Positions 1 through 6,393 of a DNA stretch of 8,367 bases are shown here, in pieces. Where the stretch lies: NCBI GenBank assembly GCA_030626045.1, contig DAOUPS010000037.1, positions 1 through 8,367 on the forward strand, written 5' to 3'. The stretch is from a bacterium (GTDB lineage Bacteria > Patescibacteriota > Minisyncoccia > Moranbacterales > DUUL01). Positions within the stretch are counted from its first letter, which is position 1, and each line of letters starts with the position of its first letter. Under the pieces are notes generated by a model, which did not search any database, was not told the DNA's origin, and worked only from the letters and a program-made list of their open reading frames with translations. The position numbers and the translations under genes are program-made.

Positions 1-1065
1 CGCTCTTGGTATAAGTACATACGCTTGAACTCCGCCCATTTCAACATGAGTTGATCCCAAGAGGGAATCAGGGCTCCAGGCGTCAAGAACCGTTGTGGTT
101 GTTTGATAAATATTTACATTTCTCGCGTAGTGCAAAAAAGATGGAATTTCAAAGAGCTGTATATTAGTTTTTAGATTTTCGCTAAGCAGATCTATTATGC
201 CGGTGATCTTTGCTGGGTTAGCGATTGTTTTAAGCGAAAACGCTTTTCTTTTTGTAGCGGCGATAACTTGCTGCTGTCGCTTGGCTCGTCCAAAATCACC
301 GCCTTTTGTATGGCGTACTCGAGCATATTTTAATGCGGTTTCCGCGTCGAGATGGTGAAAACCCTTTGAAATTTTAAATGTTTCATATGAATAATTAGGA
401 CCGGGAAAACTGGAGTCATGAATATCATTTTCAACTTCAATGTCAATTCCACCCAATTCCCCGATAATTTTTTTGAACCCGTTAAAATTGAGTGCGACGA
501 AATAATGTATCTCTTGCCCAGTCACATTTCTAACTGTTTTTTTTATGCTTGAGAACGACTCACCAGCACTGCCTTGATTGTTTTTAGCTTCGTAAGCATA
601 TACAGCATTAATTTTTGTGTGAATACCGGCGCTATCCGGAATTTTAACATACAGATCGCGCGGAATTGAAAGCATCGCTGATTGGTATGTTTCCGGATTG
701 ATCGAAACAAGCATAATAGTGTCGGTCAGATACTTTCCCTTGTGTCCCTCTCCTCCCATTCCAAGCAAAAGAATATTTATGCGTCCGTCTTTTTCGCCTC
801 GAAGCTCGATTTTTTCATGCTTTACGATACTTTTCGCGACTGTCATAAATGATTTTATCCCTTGCTTATCCTTATCCTGCTCTTCGATCGGGGAAAGTTC
901 TACGATCTCGCTTTGCAATTTATGTATCTTGTAGCCGAAATAGCCACAATATCCAAGTATGGCAATGACAAGAAGAACGAAAATTCTCACAAGAAATCCC
1001 CGCCACACAATTCTGGTTGGCGGTTTTGTTTCGGCATGCTGTGATCTAGGGATGCGTACATACAT
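1..1065 (-). CDS. LytR-CpsA-Psr (LCP) family cell-envelope protein, 3' end cut by window edge
   Basis: LCP proteins transfer undecaprenyl-linked polymers (teichoic acids, capsule, other glycans) onto peptidoglycan at the outer face of the membrane. The 355 visible residues show a basic cytoplasmic start, one membrane helix (about 22-45), a linker, and the LCP domain (about 95-275). Signature parts seen are NILLLGMGG, TDTIML (Asp115), SIPRDLYV (Arg136, Asp137) and the late motif KYARVRHTKGGDFGRAKRQQ (246-265), whose Arg residues bind the lipid pyrophosphate in known members. Roughly 80 residues follow the domain before the edge, so a C-terminal extension may be present. The start is uncertain. 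ATG at 1065 is used, but an in-frame ATG at 1101 adds 12 residues and is preceded by GGGG at poor spacing. Neither has a good Shine-Dalgarno. The gene is divergent from the Clp-like gene. Family assignment is secure; the polymer transferred is unknown. Confidence 0.93.
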   Translation of the reverse strand, partial: MYVRIPRSQHAETKPPTRIVWRGFLVRIFVLLVIAILGYCGYFGYKIHKLQSEIVELSPIEEQDKDKQGIKSFMTVAKSIVKHEKIELRGEKDGRINILLLGMGGEGHKGKYLTDTIMLVSINPETYQSAMLSIPRDLYVKIPDSAGIHTKINAVYAYEAKNNQGSAGESFSSIKKTVRNVTGQEIHYFVALNFNGFKKIIGELGGIDIEVENDIHDSSFPGPNYSYETFKISKGFHHLDAETALKYARVRHTKGGDFGRAKRQQQVIAATKRKAFSLKTIANPAKITGIIDLLSENLKTNIQLFEIPSFLHYARNVNIYQTTTTVLDAWSPDSLLGSTHVEMGGVQAYVLIPRA

Positions 1066-1235
1066 ATATCGACGTTTATTGAACTTACTTAATTCCAGCA
1101 TACCCCGTTTCGGGCTTTATTGGAAATAAAAATTTTAGCCAGTAATACAAATAACATAGAAGATATACACTGGTGTCTTTCTGGGGTGCTTCTAACTTTT
1201 GCCAACAGATCCAGTTTGGGGTTGACCACGTAGAA

Positions 1236-1264
1236 TTGAATATGATCAAATAGAATGATATACT
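1236..1264 (+). promoter_or_regulatory. Sigma70-type promoter for the Clp-like gene
   Basis: TTGAAT (1236-1241) and TATACT (1259-1264) are separated by 17 bases, a good match to the vegetative consensus. The expected transcript start is near 1271, giving a leader of about 34 nt before the ATG at 1305. It lies in the divergent intergenic region, and no other gene could use it on this strand. The assignment rests on pattern match only. Confidence 0.5.
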
Positions 1265-1304
1265 TTAAACAGATTACTCTCATAAGAGATATAAACAAAA
1301 ACAT

Positions 1305-3770
1305 ATGAATTTCTTTACATGGTACTTTACAAAAGGGCTAAAAGATTATTTTACGATCTGGAAAAATTTTATCCGCTTTTTTCTGCGATTTTTTTCCATA
1401 TGGCCGCTTCTTTCAACTCTTTTTGCGGCTTGGCATAAAGATCTGACTCCACACGACTGGCTGGGCATCCGGCCGATTAAATCTGCTGAAGTTTTTGCCG
1501 TAAACTTAATATTGCGTTTTTTTGGAGCAGTTGTGCGTCTTGCCGTTGTGACGGTCGGAATTATGCTTGTCATTTTGACAGTATTTTTTGGAGCGGCAAT
1601 ACTGATTGTATGGATATTATACCCATTTGTTTTAGCTTTTTCGATTTTCAATTTAATGCTTGGTGATACTATAGCGCTTTCGTATCTGGTTTTACTGCTT
1701 ATATTTTTCACGGTGGCCTTAAAAGCATTTTTTGACTCCGAGAGAACTTCATATGAACAAATGACAATTGAAGAGCTTTACACATGTCCATTATTTGACA
1801 GGGTACTGGCACGAATTGATGCAGTAAAGAGCGATGTTGATAAAAAACTGCTTGGAAATTTCGAGGAATTCAGAAAGTTTCTCAAGAGCTATAATATTAC
1901 ACCTGCGGAGTTTGATATTATTTTACAATGGGAGATAAACTTTCAAAAGAAGAAAGACATGGAATGTAAATTCTGGAGAAAAAAATACCTTGATCGTTTT
2001 ACACCAATAGGGAAACACTGGAAATATGGTTATGCTGTCACGCTTGATAGCTACGCGGTTGATCTGACGAGGTTTGATCCCACTGAGTACCGTTATGTGC
2101 AGTTAATTGGGTATAAAGAGGAATTAAATATGGCAAAACTGGTTCTTAAGCGCGAAAATCAAAATAACGTGTTACTTGTAGGTCCTCCGGGAATCGGAAA
2201 AAAATCTCTTATCCACTATATTGCAAAACTTATACATTTTGGGCAAGTTGACGAGAAACTGCAAGATAAGCGAGTAATGTTGATCGATCTGGGAAGCGCG
2301 ATTTCTTCGGTGGTTGATCAGGGGGGTGATGCTGAACACGCAATGCATTCTTTGTTTCAGGAGGCCGCGTATGCCGGCAATATAATTTTAGCCATTGATA
2401 ACATTGCGAAATATCTTGATCCAACTAAAGGATCAGCAGTGAATATAGCGGCATCCTTGGACAGGTATCTTTCATTGCCAACATTTCAAGTGATTACCAC
2501 TGCCACAAATAATAAATATCATGGGCTTATTGAAAAACACGAGAACATTCTTAAAAATTTTGATATTATCGAAGTCAAAGAGCCAACCAAGGAAGAATCA
2601 ATAGCGATACTAATTCAAAAGTTTAGTAAAGAAGAGAAAAGCGAGGTAATTTTTACTTTTCAGGCATTCCGTGAAATTGTAAAAAGATCCGCTCATCTTG
2701 GCAAAATAATGCCGCTTCCGGAGCGTGCTGTTGATCTTGCGCATGAGACGCTTTTGTATTGGAAAAAAGATGCCAAAAGCAAGAAAGAGGAGAAGAAAAG
2801 GATAGTTATTGAAGATGTTGCCAGAGTGCTTTCAATAAAAACAGGTGTTCCTCAAGGAGAAATAAAAGATGAGGAAAAAGATAAGCTGCTGAATCTCGAA
2901 AAAATAATGCATCGCAGAATAATTGGGCAGGATGGCGCTGTTATTCAATTGTCAAATGCGGTAAGAAAATTGCGTGCCGGCATTGGAAGCGACAAAAAGC
3001 CCATTGGCAGCTTCTTGTTTTTAGGCCCTACCGGCGTTGGAAAAACAGAAACAGCCAAAACTCTTGCGGAGGTATATTTTGGAGATGAAAATCGCATGAT
3101 CAGATTTGATATGAGCGAATTCCAAAATCCTAATGGAGTTGAGCGCCTCATTGGATCCAGAAAAATGGATCAGCCGGGAATGCTTACTTCAAAAGTGAAA
3201 GACAATCCTTTCTCAGTGATACTGCTGGATGAAATTGAAAAAGCGTATCCACGAATTCTTGATTTGTTTCTCCAGGTGCTGGATGAAGGCTTTCTTACTG
3301 ATGCCTTTGGAGAAAAAGTGAGTTTCAGAGGATCAATAATCATTGGAACATCAAATGCCGGAGCTCCGTTGATAAAAAAACTTATTGAAGAAAAAATTGA
3401 AGCTGACGAAATCAGAAAACGCCTCATCGATCACATTGTCGAAGAGGGCATATTTCGTGTTGAATTTTTGAATCGTTTTGATGGCGTGATCTTTTTTAGG
3501 GTATTGACCAATGAACAATTAAGGAAAATTGTTGAAATAAAGCTTGCGATTTTTACGAAACGGCTTGATGAAAATAAAAATATTCAAGTAAAGTTTGAAG
3601 AGGGAGTTGCAGAAAGGGTAATTGAAAAAGGATACGATCCTGTATTTGGAGCCAGATCAATTAACAGATACATTACAGATGAGATCGAAGACACGGCTTC
3701 GAAGAAAATTATTTCACAACAGATCAAAGAAAGAGAGGAGCTGGTAATTAAAGTTGACGATCTTAATTAA
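1305..3770 (+). CDS. Membrane-anchored Clp/Hsp100-like AAA+ ATPase with degenerate first ATPase domain
   Basis: This has the ClpB/ClpC double-ATPase layout, but both Clp_N repeats are replaced by a membrane region: amphipathic start, then hydrophobic stretches about 64-95, 97-118 and 122-143. A linker (145-265) leads to ATPase domain 1 (about 266-490). There, Walker A is GPPGIGKK (293-300), with Lys for the usual Thr/Ser. Walker B is LAIDN (362-366), with Asn for the catalytic Glu. The KYRG pore loop is absent, and the paired arginine fingers are replaced by LKN (416-418). No coiled-coil M domain is visible between 480 and 520. ATPase domain 2 (about 535-820) keeps Walker A GPTGVGKT (574-581), Walker B LLDEIEKA (640-647), sensor-1 Asn684, arginine finger Arg724 and sensor-2 GAR (782-784). 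It lacks the GYVG pore loop and any IGL/IGF-type ClpP-docking loop. The start at 1305 has no clear Shine-Dalgarno but follows a promoter. Databases would probably name it ClpC; loss of pore and docking loops argues against a ClpP-dependent unfoldase. ATP-driven remodelling at the membrane is my inference. Confidence 0.9.
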   Translation: MNFFTWYFTKGLKDYFTIWKNFIRFFLRFFSIWPLLSTLFAAWHKDLTPHDWLGIRPIKSAEVFAVNLILRFFGAVVRLAVVTVGIMLVILTVFFGAAILIVWILYPFVLAFSIFNLMLGDTIALSYLVLLLIFFTVALKAFFDSERTSYEQMTIEELYTCPLFDRVLARIDAVKSDVDKKLLGNFEEFRKFLKSYNITPAEFDIILQWEINFQKKKDMECKFWRKKYLDRFTPIGKHWKYGYAVTLDSYAVDLTRFDPTEYRYVQLIGYKEELNMAKLVLKRENQNNVLLVGPPGIGKKSLIHYIAKLIHFGQVDEKLQDKRVMLIDLGSAISSVVDQGGDAEHAMHSLFQEAAYAGNIILAIDNIAKYLDPTKGSAVNIAASLDRYLSLPTFQVITTATNNKYHGLIEKHENILKNFDIIEVKEPTKEESIAILIQKFSKEEKSEVIFTFQAFREIVKRSAHLGKIMPLPERAVDLAHETLLYWKKDAKSKKEEKKRIVIEDVARVLSIKTGVPQGEIKDEEKDKLLNLEKIMHRRIIGQDGAVIQLSNAVRKLRAGIGSDKKPIGSFLFLGPTGVGKTETAKTLAEVYFGDENRMIRFDMSEFQNPNGVERLIGSRKMDQPGMLTSKVKDNPFSVILLDEIEKAYPRILDLFLQVLDEGFLTDAFGEKVSFRGSIIIGTSNAGAPLIKKLIEEKIEADEIRKRLIDHIVEEGIFRVEFLNRFDGVIFFRVLTNEQLRKIVEIKLAIFTKRLDENKNIQVKFEEGVAERVIEKGYDPVFGARSINRYITDEIEDTASKKIISQQIKEREELVIKVDDLN

Positions 3771-3881
3771 ATCAGAACAAATAGTTCGAGTTATCTGTTT
3801 CGTTGGGAGGCAAGCGAATTTGGATCAACAGAATATACCGTCTGTGATTCGAAATTACGGAAAGTACTTTAAGAACAGCTC

Positions 3882-4868
3882 CTATAACGAGCAATTAGGA
3901 TCAATACGCTCTTTTCCGTTTTTGTAGATCTTATTTATTCCTTCCAAGCATATCATTTTCGAAAAGTAAGGGGATTTTATTTTTGAATGAATTGCACACC
4001 GAATACCAAAATCAATGTTATCTTTAATAAGATTATCTCTAATAACAACTGTGGCGTCTTCTTCGAATGACTGGAGATTAATTCCGCTTGCGCCATTCTC
4101 TTTAACGATTGTATTTTCAATAAGCAGACCGTTTCCTCCGAATTCCGTTTCAATTCCGCCTTCGCCATTTTTTACAATTTCAGAATTTTTAATTACAGAT
4201 CTCATTTTAACGTGAAGATCAATGCCTTCTTCGCCATTTTCATTTACTTTTGAATTATTCATATAAAATGTTCCCTGCTGAAGATAAAGGCCTTGATGCG
4301 CAGAACAATTAACTTGTGAATTGATCACAGCCAGCCTTCCTGAATCAATTGACGAATGTTCTTCATTATAAATACCCCACTTCGACGAGTGGGTGATGAT
4401 GACGTTATACAGAATAGCTGATTTATCAGTCGGAATAAAAATACCGTATTTTCCTTGCACTAATTTCAAGTTTGCAAGGAAAATGTTGTTTCCGGCAGTA
4501 ATTGTTTTGTTGTTTCCGGTAGAAGGATTCTTTATTACTGCGCGGCCTCCGTATCCAATAATTGCAATTTCATCAGGAAGTTCCAGCGCCTCATTGTATT
4601 CTCCCGGTCTGATAAGTATTGTGTTGTATGAATTATTGTCCTTAGAAAAATCGATTGCATGGTTAATGTTCTTAAACGGATGCTCAGGTGATCCGTTTTT
4701 GATATCGCTCTCAGTTCGTGTATCAACATGGACAATGTTCCCGCGCGGAATTTCAACAGTATTTTTAATATAACGTTCAGTTTCACTTAATGTGCAGTGA
4801 TAAGCGGCGCAGGAGAGAGGGATTAGAATAATCCACTCAATAATTCTTATTGCTGTTTTCTTTTTCAT
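3882..4868 (-). CDS. Secreted or anchored right-handed beta-helix protein (DUF1565/NosD-like)
   Basis: The 328-residue protein begins with Lys residues and a hydrophobic segment (about 8-22), a signal peptide or N-terminal anchor. PLSC at 17-20 is not a good lipobox, so lipidation is doubtful. Residues 45-112 resemble the DUF1565 opening of parallel beta-helix proteins: HVDTRTES, NGSPEHPFKNINHAID, ILIRPGEY, IAIIGYGG. From about 130 to 320 there are roughly 22-25-residue coils carrying variants of ENG..GI (NENGEEGIDL, VKNGEGGIET, KENGASGINL, KDNIDFGIRC), the pattern of stacked beta-helix rungs. Such folds occur in polysaccharide lyases, carbohydrate epimerases and adhesins; no catalytic residues could be recognised. 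Its ATG overlaps the stop of the upstream lysozyme-like gene in ATGA (4865-4868) and has no Shine-Dalgarno, so translation is probably coupled. Fold is confident; substrate or binding role unknown. Confidence 0.82.
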   Translation of the reverse strand: MKKKTAIRIIEWIILIPLSCAAYHCTLSETERYIKNTVEIPRGNIVHVDTRTESDIKNGSPEHPFKNINHAIDFSKDNNSYNTILIRPGEYNEALELPDEIAIIGYGGRAVIKNPSTGNNKTITAGNNIFLANLKLVQGKYGIFIPTDKSAILYNVIITHSSKWGIYNEEHSSIDSGRLAVINSQVNCSAHQGLYLQQGTFYMNNSKVNENGEEGIDLHVKMRSVIKNSEIVKNGEGGIETEFGGNGLLIENTIVKENGASGINLQSFEEDATVVIRDNLIKDNIDFGIRCAIHSKIKSPYFSKMICLEGINKIYKNGKERIDPNCSL

Positions 4869-5494
4869 TGAGTTTGATACAGCCGTGTTTGTAGCTCTTT
4901 GTAATAATAATTAACATCACTGATCCATTTTCTCACGCCAAAAGGATTGTGCCCGGAACAAGTTGAGCCGCATTTCCAAACGATCATTTTTGCGGGAGTG
5001 TTGAGATCTTTCTTATACACGAGAGTTTTAATTCTTTTGCCTACGATATCGACAGCCTCTTTTCTGGAGTTGAAGCACGAATGTCCGCCGCTGCCAATTC
5101 TATTCGGGCCTTTGTATCCCCAGTAGTTGAAACAATCACGCCCTTTATATTTCGGACAACGCTTGCCCCAATTGCTTTCTTTCTTCGCAATGCTGATCAT
5201 AAAGGCCGCTACTTTTGGGTCTTTCTCAATAATATGAGGAAGCATCTCTTCTATTGGATAGCCCGCCACCATTGAACGTATTTTCTGCTCCAGTTCAATC
5301 TTTTCGGTGTTTTCAATGCTCAATCCCTCCAACAATTCAACATTGTTAGTCATTTTTTTGTAAGCATAAGAACCGTAAGCAACAAAAAGCAGAATAATAA
5401 TTCCCGGTATTAAAAATTTTCGCGTTTTAGACTTCTTGATTCGTTCTTCTTTCTCCTTTTTATTTTTTCTCATCATACATTTAATTTTCTTCAT
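4865..5494 (-). CDS. Membrane-anchored lysozyme-like (glucosaminidase/transglycosylase-type) cell-wall hydrolase
   Basis: This 209-residue protein has a very basic cytoplasmic N-terminus (about 1-26), one membrane helix (about 27-45), a short stalk and an extracellular domain (about 75-205). The domain shows the lysozyme-superfamily pattern: a helix ending in AKKESNWG, with Glu106 as the likely catalytic acid, then CFNYWGYKG and SRKEAVDIVGKRI, as in glucosaminidase-type wall hydrolases. Five cysteines (113, 121, 140, 175, 179) lie in the exported part and could form disulfides. The chosen start is ATG 5494 (MKKIK). In-frame alternatives are ATG 5503, ATG 5476, ATG 5473 and TTG 5563, and none has a clear Shine-Dalgarno. 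A weak promoter (TTGATC at 5558-5563, 15-base gap, TATAGC at 5537-5542) would place the transcript start near 5530 and exclude the TTG. It heads a two-gene operon with the beta-helix protein. A wall-cutting role is likely; exact bond specificity cannot be told. Confidence 0.75.
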   Translation of the reverse strand: MKKIKCMMRKNKKEKEERIKKSKTRKFLIPGIIILLFVAYGSYAYKKMTNNVELLEGLSIENTEKIELEQKIRSMVAGYPIEEMLPHIIEKDPKVAAFMISIAKKESNWGKRCPKYKGRDCFNYWGYKGPNRIGSGGHSCFNSRKEAVDIVGKRIKTLVYKKDLNTPAKMIVWKCGSTCSGHNPFGVRKWISDVNYYYKELQTRLYQTQ

Positions 5495-5610
5495 GTCAAT
5501 CATAACACAGCTAATGACCGGTTCGCAAAGAAAAAAGCTATACGGTTCAGTACCCAGGATCAAAGAATCGCTTCGTGAAAAGTAGAGGGTATTTCAGCGT
5601 AAAAGAAAAT

Positions 5611-5647
5611 CAATACTCAATACTCAATATCCATTCAATACTCAATA
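5611..5647. repeat. Short degenerate tandem repeat of the heptamer CAATACT
   Basis: CAATACT occurs at 5611 and 5618, followed by CAATATC at 5625, a short interruption, and CAATACT again at 5636 with a partial CAATA at 5643. It lies in the divergent intergenic region between the lysozyme-like gene and the small lipoprotein gene. The unit is too short and irregular for CRISPR. It may be replication slippage or a cluster of binding sites. Confidence 0.7.
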
Positions 5648-5686
5648 AGTTAATGATAAACAATCGAATATTAAGTCAGGAATTAG

Positions 5687-5756
5687 ACATTGAAATTGGA
5701 AATTTGTATTGCAATTATAAATTTATAATCTGAAAATTTGAAAATTCAAGAATTTA
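5687..5756. repeat. AT-rich low-complexity block with a perfect 16-base palindrome
   Basis: The block is built of near-repeats such as GAAATTGG, GGAAATTTG, GAAAATTTG and GAAAATTC. At 5714-5729 it holds the perfect palindrome ATTATAAATTTATAAT. It sits directly upstream of the lipoprotein promoter (-35 at 5759), so it could be an UP-like element or an operator, or simply AT-rich intergenic filler. Nothing coding is seen between 5564 and 5845. Confidence 0.55.
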
Positions 5757-5758
5757 GG

Positions 5759-5787
5759 TTTACATTTTTCGTAAAGTATGCTATATT
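5759..5787 (+). promoter_or_regulatory. Extended -10 promoter of the lipoprotein gene
   Basis: TTTACA (5759-5764) and TATATT (5782-5787) are 17 bases apart, and TG at 5779-5780 one base before the -10 makes an extended -10 element. The expected transcript start is near 5794, leaving a leader of about 50 nt. This is the best promoter match in the window. Confidence 0.6.
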
Positions 5788-5829
5788 TTCGCGATGTGTT
5801 GTTTGACAAGTTTGCTATCAAAAAACTTT

Positions 5830-5837
5830 AAGGAGGG
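5830..5837 (+). promoter_or_regulatory. Strong Shine-Dalgarno that fixes the lipoprotein start
   Basis: AAGGAGGG at 5830-5837 is a near-complete anti-Shine-Dalgarno match, with GGAGG ending 9 bases before ATG 5846. No other gene in the window has a comparable site, so this one stands out and settles the start. Confidence 0.8.
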
Positions 5838-5845
5838 AAATATCT

Positions 5846-6058
5846 ATGCCTATTATCAAGAAAGGAGTTTTCTATGCAGCATTTGTGTTTTTTTGTATTT
5901 TCCTTATCAGTTGTCAACAAAAGCAGTATACGCAACATGAAGATGAGTTAGCTTCTGGAATAGTAAACAGGCTGTCAAAAGCTGAAAAAGGGAGCCTTAT
6001 TGTTTTTAAAGAGACAGAGAAGATTGAAATAATCTTTTCTCCAAACCTGGGGCATTAG
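5846..6058 (+). CDS. Small lipoprotein, reading frame as it stands (N-terminal half of a frameshifted gene)
   Basis: The 70-residue product has a signal peptide with Lys5-Lys6, a hydrophobic core (about 8-20) and a good lipobox LISC (20-23), so Cys23 should be lipidated and the rest exposed outside the membrane. The following part (24-65) is hydrophilic and matches no family I recognise. The frame stops at TAG 6056-6058 just after a GGGG run (6049-6052). The next 189 bases stay open in another frame with coding-like content. One extra G would join them into a 131-residue lipoprotein continuing NLGALGRGKR. The gene is monocistronic, with its own promoter, strong Shine-Dalgarno and terminator. 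It may be a genuine short protein, a decayed gene, a base-call error or a recoded gene. Confidence 0.7.
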   Translation: MPIIKKGVFYAAFVFFCIFLISCQQKQYTQHEDELASGIVNRLSKAEKGSLIVFKETEKIEIIFSPNLGH

Positions 6059-6240
6059 GACGAGGGAAACGTTCTGTGGCAGTGGCTAATTACCCGCCTG
6101 AGGATCCATATAGGAGAATGTCTATTGAATCTTTCGGGCATAAGCTAAGTAAGGTTGTCTTCATTGACGATCCGGAATATGAAAAATATGCGAGGATATT
6201 TATCTTACAGCAAATTGGCATTTATAATGCAGATAATTAA
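6052..6240 (+). pseudogene. Downstream half of the frameshifted lipoprotein gene
   Basis: From GCA at 6052 to TAA at 6238-6240 one frame is open for 62 codons, reading ALGRGKRSVAVANYPPEDPY, then ESFGHKLSKVVFIDDPEYEK and ending IGIYNADN. The composition is protein-like: charged and hydrophobic alternation, VVFIDDPEY typical of a soluble domain. There is no own Shine-Dalgarno or suitable start next to the junction. The terminator hairpin begins 17 bases after the stop, so transcription covers both halves. It is best read as the C-terminal part of the lipoprotein, displaced by loss of one G in the run at 6049-6052. No family recognised. Confidence 0.65.
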
Positions 6241-6256
6241 GCAAGAACACATCACA

Positions 6257-6297
6257 AGTCCTGACAGCAAATGTTGTCAGGACTATGTCTTTTTCTA
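6257..6297 (+). terminator. Intrinsic terminator of the lipoprotein gene
   Basis: A perfect 10-bp stem, AGTCCTGACA (6257-6266) with TGTCAGGACT (6275-6284), closes an 8-base loop that can add one G-U and one C-G pair. It is followed by a T-rich tail (TCTTTTTC to about 6295). Placement 17 bases after the second-frame stop supports a single transcript 5794 to about 6297. Confidence 0.85.
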
Positions 6298-6338
6298 GCT
6301 ATTAGCGCAAATTCAAGATCTTACCATAACTTCATTGC

Positions 6339-6370
6339 AAAAACCGGCTCCATAATGCGAGCCGGCTTTG
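6339..6370 (-). terminator. Intrinsic terminator of the PspC/LiaF-like operon, possibly bidirectional
   Basis: CCGGCTC (6344-6350) pairs with GAGCCGG (6359-6365) around an 8-base loop. On the minus strand the stem lengthens by a G-U and three A-U pairs and ends in a run of five T, 24 bases past the LiaF-like stop. On the plus strand a T-rich stretch also follows (6367-6378), so it may back up the terminator at 6257. Confidence 0.75.
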
Positions 6371-6393
6371 ATCTTTTTCCATTGAAACTTTTT

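Noticed and set aside
698..1044. Plus-strand open frames (698-934, 862-1044) antisense to the LCP gene
   Set aside because: They lie wholly on the opposite strand of a well-conserved LCP coding region and their translations are low-complexity Ser/Ile/Phe-rich shadows.
1089..1304. 71-residue minus-strand open frame in the intergenic region between the LCP and Clp-like genes
   Set aside because: It starts at the base just before the Clp-like ATG, overlaps the promoter of that gene and the alternative LCP start, has no Shine-Dalgarno, and its translation shows no domain-like pattern.
3815..3851. Two nested inverted repeats (CGAAT/ATTCG and ACAGA/TCTGT) between the convergent Clp-like and beta-helix genes
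   Set aside because: Stems are only 5 bp with unequal internal gaps, and no T-run follows on either strand, so it cannot be supported as a terminator. No other terminator was found in 3771-3881.
4393..4773. 126-residue plus-strand open frame opposite the beta-helix gene
   Set aside because: It is antisense to the DUF1565-like and first beta-helix coils, which have clear protein patterns. There is no promoter or Shine-Dalgarno for it.
5803..5808. TTGACA, a perfect -35 hexamer upstream of the lipoprotein gene
   Set aside because: No -10 element exists at suitable spacing, and the start codon and Shine-Dalgarno lie where it would need to be. The promoter at 5759-5787 explains the gene better.
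5861..5951. Second AAAGGAG followed by an out-of-frame ATG at 5874 within the lipoprotein signal-peptide coding region
   Set aside because: The frame closes after 25 codons, does not match the frame of the downstream half at 6052, and the translation has no recognisable pattern.
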